From Mycolicibacterium sphagni (lineage in GTDB: Bacteria; Actinomycetota; Actinomycetes; Mycobacteriales; Mycobacteriaceae), in NCBI RefSeq assembly GCF_002250655.1, contig NZ_NOZR01000017.1:1-64000 (forward strand): a stretch of DNA of 64,000 nucleotides, written 5' to 3'. Below are positions 60,401-64,000 of the stretch, one piece after another. Within the stretch, counting starts at the first letter, position 1, and each line of letters opens with the position of its first letter. The translations under genes were made by a program, and so were the position numbers. The notes below the pieces were generated by a model. That model ran no database searches. It was given only the letters and a program-made list of their open reading frames with translations, and had not been told where the DNA came from.

Positions 60401-60723
60401 GCACGGACGAACAGCCCGTTGCGGCTGGCGTCGATTCCGGCAGAAGGAATGGTCGAGAAGACCAGACCGCCGTCGGCCGGCAGCGTTGCGATGGCCCGAC
60501 AGGGAATGGACACGTCAAGTGCCTGGGGGGCGCCGGAGACCAGCGGCGCGGTGATGTCACTGACCATGCCGTCCGGGCCGGGCGCTTGCGGCCACTGGAT
60601 GGTCGCCGTGGTCTGGGTAACCGGCAGCAAGGGCGCCACGCCGCACAGCAGTACGCCGAGAATTCCTGCGATGACGGCGACGAGTCGGGCGATCCGGGGG
60701 GAGTCGGCTCTCTCGCTTGGCAC
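57442..60723 (-). CDS. embA: arabinosyltransferase EmbA
   Basis: A 1093-residue GT-C arabinosyltransferase, the partner of EmbB in making the terminal hexa-arabinofuranosyl motif of arabinogalactan. The loop SSDDGYNLTIARVSASAGY, followed by FFGATEAPFDWYQSVLAHLA, identifies EmbA. Topology and C-terminal carbohydrate-binding region are as in its paralogues. ATG at 60723. It follows embC with a 76-base gap and overlaps embB by four bases, so embA and embB are co-translated while embC could be set at a different level. Confidence 0.96.
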   Translation of the reverse strand: MPSERADSPRIARLVAVIAGILGVLLCGVAPLLPVTQTTATIQWPQAPGPDGMVSDITAPLVSGAPQALDVSIPCRAIATLPADGGLVFSTIPSAGIDASRNGLFVRANAATVVVAFRDTVAAVAPRPAIAAGGCSNLHIWAGPGGVGADFVGIPGATGTLAPEKKPAIDGIFTDLKVASQPGLSARIDIDTRFVTHPSALKIAVMALGIACVVASIIALAVLDRFSGRRAGARQPGAWRRFLRVGVSTWLADIGVIGGLLLWHVIGAISSDDGYNLTIARVSASAGYSANYYRFFGATEAPFDWYQSVLAHLAAISTAGVWMRLPATAAGIGTWLILSRWVLPRLGRRLALNRVAVWTTGAVFLAAWLPFNNGLRPEPLIAFGVLAAWILVENAIATRRLAPAAVAIVVAVFSVTLAPQGLIAIAPLLVGARAVARAIKARRADDGLLAPLAALAASLSVIFVVVFRDQTLAAVAESARIKYVVGPTIAWYQDFLRYYFLTVEDNVESSLTRRFAVLVMLLCLFGMLTVLLRRGRVPGVANGPLWRLIGSTAIGLLLLTFTPTKWAVQFGAFAGLAGALGGVTAFAFARVGLHSRRNLALYVTALLFVLAWATSGTNGWFYVGSYGVPWFDRQPVIAHQPVTTMFLALAIITGLLAAWLHFRMDYSGHTEVKNTGRNRALASTPLLVVALIMVLLEVGSMTKAFAQRYPVYTTAAANLSALTSGLSPTSCAMADAVLVEPDTNAGMLQPVPGQNWGQYGPLGGENPIGFTPNGISDTLEPAEPFVANPGTVNSDGSPNKPNAGIAFAAGTGGGYGPEGVNGSRVFLPFGLDPKTTPVMGSYNENTVAAKATSAWYQLPPRSPDRPLVTVAAAGAIWFYDEEGQFNYGQSLKLQWGVRRPDGSFQALNSVQPIDVIAQKAWRNLRFPMAWAPPEANVARIVADDPNLSNDQWFGFTPPRVPVLETAQQFLGSKTPVMMDIATAANFPCQRPFSEHLGVAEVPEYRILPNLKQVVVSSNMWLSARAGGPFLFIQGLLTTSTVPTYLRGDWYRDWGAIERYIRLVPPAQAPDAVIEQGTKTVFGWSRSGPIRALP

Positions 60724-60799
60724 GAGGCTCGATGTTAGGCGACGAAGTTGTGTCAGTTCCGAAGGCCTGCGGACGCCTCAGCGATTTGGGACGGGATTA

Positions 60800-63700
60800 T
60801 TAGGTCGGGCGCAACGGAGCTGGGCTCCACAGCCCGCTGCGGGTGGCGATGCCCAGGTCCAGTCGGGCCGGCTGAGCATCGGGGTAGAACGGGTAGAGCC
60901 GCTGCAGGCCGCCCCAGTCCCGGAACCAGTCGTCGCGCAGGTAGCTCGGCACGGTGGTGGCCCGGAACAGCAGTTCGCTCAGGCCCAGGGGACCGCCGCC
61001 GATGTTGTCCATCACCGGAGAGTTCGCTTCTGCCCCGAACCGGTCCGGCATGATCCGCCACTTCGGCGGTTCGATGACGCCGTACTGATGGGCGAACGGC
61101 CGCTGGCACGGGAATGCCAGGCCGACAAGCCAATCCAGCAGCACCGGATCCTGTGAGCCGACGACGTCCTGCAGGGTGCGCAGTTTCGGGATGCGCGGCG
61201 GCGTGAGCGCGATCCAGTGCTGGGGCGCCAGGTCGTCGTCGGTGGCGACCAGCCGGATCATGGTGGCCTCGTGCGGGATCGCGGCCAGTGGCGCGCGCAG
61301 GTTGCGCCATGCCGGGGCCGGCCCGATGTCGCCGAACATCACCGAGCCGCCGTTTTTGCCATCCGCGGCCTGCTGATCGGTGGCCCACTGCACCTGGACC
61401 TCGTCCTGGTCGAAGCGGCCGGCGGCGGCCACCACCAGCAGCGGGGATGCGGTCCAGTCGGGAGGCAGCCGGTACCACGCCGAGCGCAGTACCGCGGGCT
61501 GTTGGACCCCGGCACGCCAGCTGCCCATGACCGGTGTGGTTGCCGGATCGAGGTTGTAGGGCAGGCGGGCGCGTGAACCGTTGACCCCGGCGGCCGCGGT
61601 GGTGCCGCCCTCGGTGCCGGCTTCACTGCTGGTGACCACGCCGTCGGTGTCGGCGAAATTGCCGCCACCGGGGGGTTCCATGACCGGGTCGGCGGAGACG
61701 TCGGCAGGGATCCCGCCGGGGGTGAAACCTTCCGCCGTCGTCGCGCCGAGCGAGTCGGCCAGGCTCACCCCGGGGATCGGGGCGAGGAGCCCGGCGTTGG
61801 GGTTCTCTTCGACCAACACGTCATCGGCCAGCCCGCAGGTCTTACCGGTGAGCGCCTGTAGGTTCGAGCGGCCGACCGACCAGGCCGGCCACTGCCCGGT
61901 CATGCCCAGTGTCAGCGACCCCACCTCGAAGACCACCAGTAGCCAAGCCATGACCGCCAGCGGCGAGCCCACGATGCCCGACCACCACCGGGTATGCCCC
62001 GAGGTGCCGTTCTCGTGGCCGGAGAAGTGGAACCAGGCCGCCACCAACAAGGTCAGGACCGTCAGCCCGAGCAGGATCGTGGTGAAGCCGAAATGCCACT
62101 GCGGGAACTGGTTTGACCATGGCACGCCGAAGTTGGAGACGTACCACCAGCCGTTGACGCTGGCGAACGACAGTCCGGTGATGAACAAGACGGCCGCGGC
62201 GAACAGCGCCCGGTTTCTTCGGGATCGCAGTACGTGCGCGGTGACCGCGACGGCGGCCAGCGCGCCCAGCGATCCGGCCAGCCCGGCGAACACGCCGAAG
62301 TGATGGGTCCACTTCGTCGGGGTGAACATCATCGCGATGAACGAGATGATCGTGATCCCGATGATGCGCTTGCTCGGGCCCGCCGCGGTCCCGGGGATGT
62401 GGCCGCGGCGCAGGATCATCGCCACCACCACTCCGAGTGCCAGCAGCAGGGCCAGCACGGCGAACCGGCGGCTGATCGAGCCGTCGGGGCTCGCCATGAA
62501 CAGCCGTTCGTAGCGGATGTGCTCGTCGAACCAGCTGAGGCTGGGCCCGACCGCAGACTTCAGTACGTTGGCCTGCACTTCGCCGACCAGGGTCTGGTCG
62601 CGGAAGATCAGGATGATCGTCACCGTTCCCGCGGCCAGGATCGGGGCCAGCAACGGCAGCAGGCCGAACTGTCGGGATCGGCGGTGCAGGATTGTGCGCA
62701 GCGGGCCGATCGCGACCAGCAGCGCACCGATCGACGCGATGCCGGTGGGGCCGGAGAACAACGTCAGTGCGCCGATGATGCAGGCGAACGCGACGGGAAG
62801 CAGGCGGCTGGTGGCCACGCCGCGTTCGACCGAGCACCAGGTGAGCAGAATGCCTAGGGCGATGATCGGTTCGGGCCGCAGGCCGTTGTTCAGTGGCAGC
62901 CAGAAGACCAGGAACATGCCGGCCGCAGTCCAGATGGCAGCGCGGCTGGTCTTGACGGCGTGGCCGAGCCGGGGGATCACCTCGCGGCTGATCAGCCACC
63001 AACACACCAGTGCCATGGCCAGGGTGGGCAGTCGCATCCAGACGCTGGTGGTGGAGACGTGCGCCCATATCGCCAGCAGGTCGTAGTACCAGCCGAACGG
63101 CGCCTCGGGCGTGCCGAACCAGCGGTAATAGTTGGCCATGTAGCCCGCGTGCTCGGACACCCTGGCCATGGTGAGGATGTAGCCGTCGTCGGAGGTGTTG
63201 GCGCCGACAAAGTGCCACCACAACAGGACGGCGAATACCACCGAGTCCAGGGCGCTCACCGACCACCAGCGCGACGGCAGGAAGCGCCGCTGGCGCACTC
63301 CGTCGGCACCGTCCAGGAGGTGCAGGGCGACCAGCGCGATGAGCGTCATCGCGACGCCGAGCACCATCGCGGCCATCTTCAGCGCGGTCGGTGAGCTGCT
63401 GTAGCGGGTGTCGATGGTGGCGGACAGGCTCAGCCCGGGCGGCGCCGGGCCGGTCAGGTCGGTGAAGACGCCGACGATTTGCGGCCGGAAGTCGTACCCG
63501 CTGCGCTCGCCCTTGAGCGGCGCGCCGGGATCGTCGCTGTCGGGGCCCTGGGTCAGGCCGACGAACTCGGCGGTCACCCGGTCGGCGTGGGCGGTGAACG
63601 TCAGCTTCTGGCAGGCGGGGCTGAGCACCTGGCGCAGCGGGGCGACGACGACGGGGGTGTTGCGGACCACGACGACGAGGTCGTCGTTCGCACGCTGGAT

Positions 63701-64000
63701 CAGCAGGCCGCGGTCGACGGCCTTCGGCGCCTGCTTGGGGACCGTGGACAGCAGCACGGTTTTCGCCGGTGAGTCGAGGCCGGCCGCAGCACTGCACGGC
63801 ACGCTGATGGTCAGATCGGTCGCGACGTAGCTGATCAGTGGCGCCGTGACGCTCTTGAGCACGCCGTTCTGCGGCCAGTTCAGCTGCGCAGTCGTCTGCT
63901 TGACCGGCAGCAACGGCGTCAGGATCGCCAGCGTCGCGCCGAGCAGCCCGGCGACGATGGCGACGAGACGGGCGGTTCGGTAATTCGCCCGCGTCTGGTC
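60800..64000 (-). CDS. embC: arabinosyltransferase EmbC (partial, 5' end outside window)
   Basis: The C-terminal 1066 residues of EmbC, the GT-C enzyme extending the arabinan of lipoarabinomannan. The reading frame stays open to the last base (64000), beginning DQTRANYRTARLVAIVAGLL, so roughly 25-30 N-terminal residues lie outside. The loop NTSDDGYILTMARVSEHAGY and GTPEAPFGWYYDLLAIWAHVS match EmbC. The C-terminal carbohydrate-binding domain ends near GIATRSGLWSPAPLRPT. First gene of the embC-embA-embB operon as read leftward. Confidence 0.95.
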   Translation of the reverse strand, partial: DQTRANYRTARLVAIVAGLLGATLAILTPLLPVKQTTAQLNWPQNGVLKSVTAPLISYVATDLTISVPCSAAAGLDSPAKTVLLSTVPKQAPKAVDRGLLIQRANDDLVVVVRNTPVVVAPLRQVLSPACQKLTFTAHADRVTAEFVGLTQGPDSDDPGAPLKGERSGYDFRPQIVGVFTDLTGPAPPGLSLSATIDTRYSSSPTALKMAAMVLGVAMTLIALVALHLLDGADGVRQRRFLPSRWWSVSALDSVVFAVLLWWHFVGANTSDDGYILTMARVSEHAGYMANYYRWFGTPEAPFGWYYDLLAIWAHVSTTSVWMRLPTLAMALVCWWLISREVIPRLGHAVKTSRAAIWTAAGMFLVFWLPLNNGLRPEPIIALGILLTWCSVERGVATSRLLPVAFACIIGALTLFSGPTGIASIGALLVAIGPLRTILHRRSRQFGLLPLLAPILAAGTVTIILIFRDQTLVGEVQANVLKSAVGPSLSWFDEHIRYERLFMASPDGSISRRFAVLALLLALGVVVAMILRRGHIPGTAAGPSKRIIGITIISFIAMMFTPTKWTHHFGVFAGLAGSLGALAAVAVTAHVLRSRRNRALFAAAVLFITGLSFASVNGWWYVSNFGVPWSNQFPQWHFGFTTILLGLTVLTLLVAAWFHFSGHENGTSGHTRWWSGIVGSPLAVMAWLLVVFEVGSLTLGMTGQWPAWSVGRSNLQALTGKTCGLADDVLVEENPNAGLLAPIPGVSLADSLGATTAEGFTPGGIPADVSADPVMEPPGGGNFADTDGVVTSSEAGTEGGTTAAAGVNGSRARLPYNLDPATTPVMGSWRAGVQQPAVLRSAWYRLPPDWTASPLLVVAAAGRFDQDEVQVQWATDQQAADGKNGGSVMFGDIGPAPAWRNLRAPLAAIPHEATMIRLVATDDDLAPQHWIALTPPRIPKLRTLQDVVGSQDPVLLDWLVGLAFPCQRPFAHQYGVIEPPKWRIMPDRFGAEANSPVMDNIGGGPLGLSELLFRATTVPSYLRDDWFRDWGGLQRLYPFYPDAQPARLDLGIATRSGLWSPAPLRPT

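Noticed and set aside
1..64000. CRISPR arrays, tRNA/rRNA genes, insertion sequences, prophage or attachment sites
   Set aside because: No spaced direct repeats of CRISPR size, no cloverleaf or transposase/integrase-like coding sequence was noticed while reading; the only tandem arrays are the erp, pks13 and aftB-downstream repeats.

Overview
The window is chromosomal DNA of a mycobacterium, most likely a fast-growing Mycolicibacterium. The evidence is uniformly high GC, frequent GTG starts, and a gene set specific to the mycolic acid/arabinogalactan wall: glf, glfT2, ubiA, aftB, antigen 85 paralogues, fadD32, pks13, accD4, embA/B/C and erp. Order and relative orientation match, inverted, the M. 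tuberculosis Rv3839 to Rv3793 region as I remember it. No rRNA, tRNA, insertion sequence, prophage or CRISPR array was seen.

Layout. (1) 1-3261: a CPBP-type membrane protein, an IdeR-box-controlled DUF2470 gene (Rv3839-like), pheA and a histidine phosphatase. (2) 3673-7534: a four-gene secreted/membrane cassette built around an S53 (sedolisin) protease, not present here in M. tuberculosis as I recall it. (3) 7542-14835: zincin-like metalloprotein, septum-formation-domain protein, serS, a DUF5718-like protein, a GjpA-like surface protein, and a Rieske/metallo-beta-lactamase protein with a coupled small protein. (4) 14925-19960: two tandem acyltransferases, a HAD hydrolase, a PGRP amidase with LGFP repeats, and erp. 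(5) 20204-26819: glf-glfT2-PAP2 phosphatase-ubiA-aftB, a run making galactofuran, decaprenyl-phosphate-arabinose precursor and the terminal arabinose linkages. (6) 27234-31908: three antigen-85-fold genes, a DUF732 lipoprotein and the Rv3802c-type hydrolase. (7) 32161-41092: fadD32-pks13-accD4, the mycolate condensation operon. (8) 41155-54036: about 13 kb of accessory genes (molybdopterin oxidoreductase, GH27 lipoprotein, short Rossmann protein, membrane esterase, GT39, SCO6745-like, RDD, Ser/Thr kinase, small secreted proteins, APC permease). (9) 54239-64000: embB, embA and embC (5' end cut by the window edge), the arabinosyltransferases.

Together the core genes cover successive steps of one structure. 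Glf/GlfT2 build galactan, UbiA and the PAP2 protein supply the arabinose donor, AftB and EmbA/B/C polymerise and cap arabinan, FadD32/AccD4/Pks13 make mycolates, and the Ag85 proteins attach them. The least explained parts are the S53 protease cassette, the accessory block between accD4 and embB, the extra antigen 85 paralogue, and several sequence repeats and inverted repeats. All calls come from reading the sequence; no database search was run.
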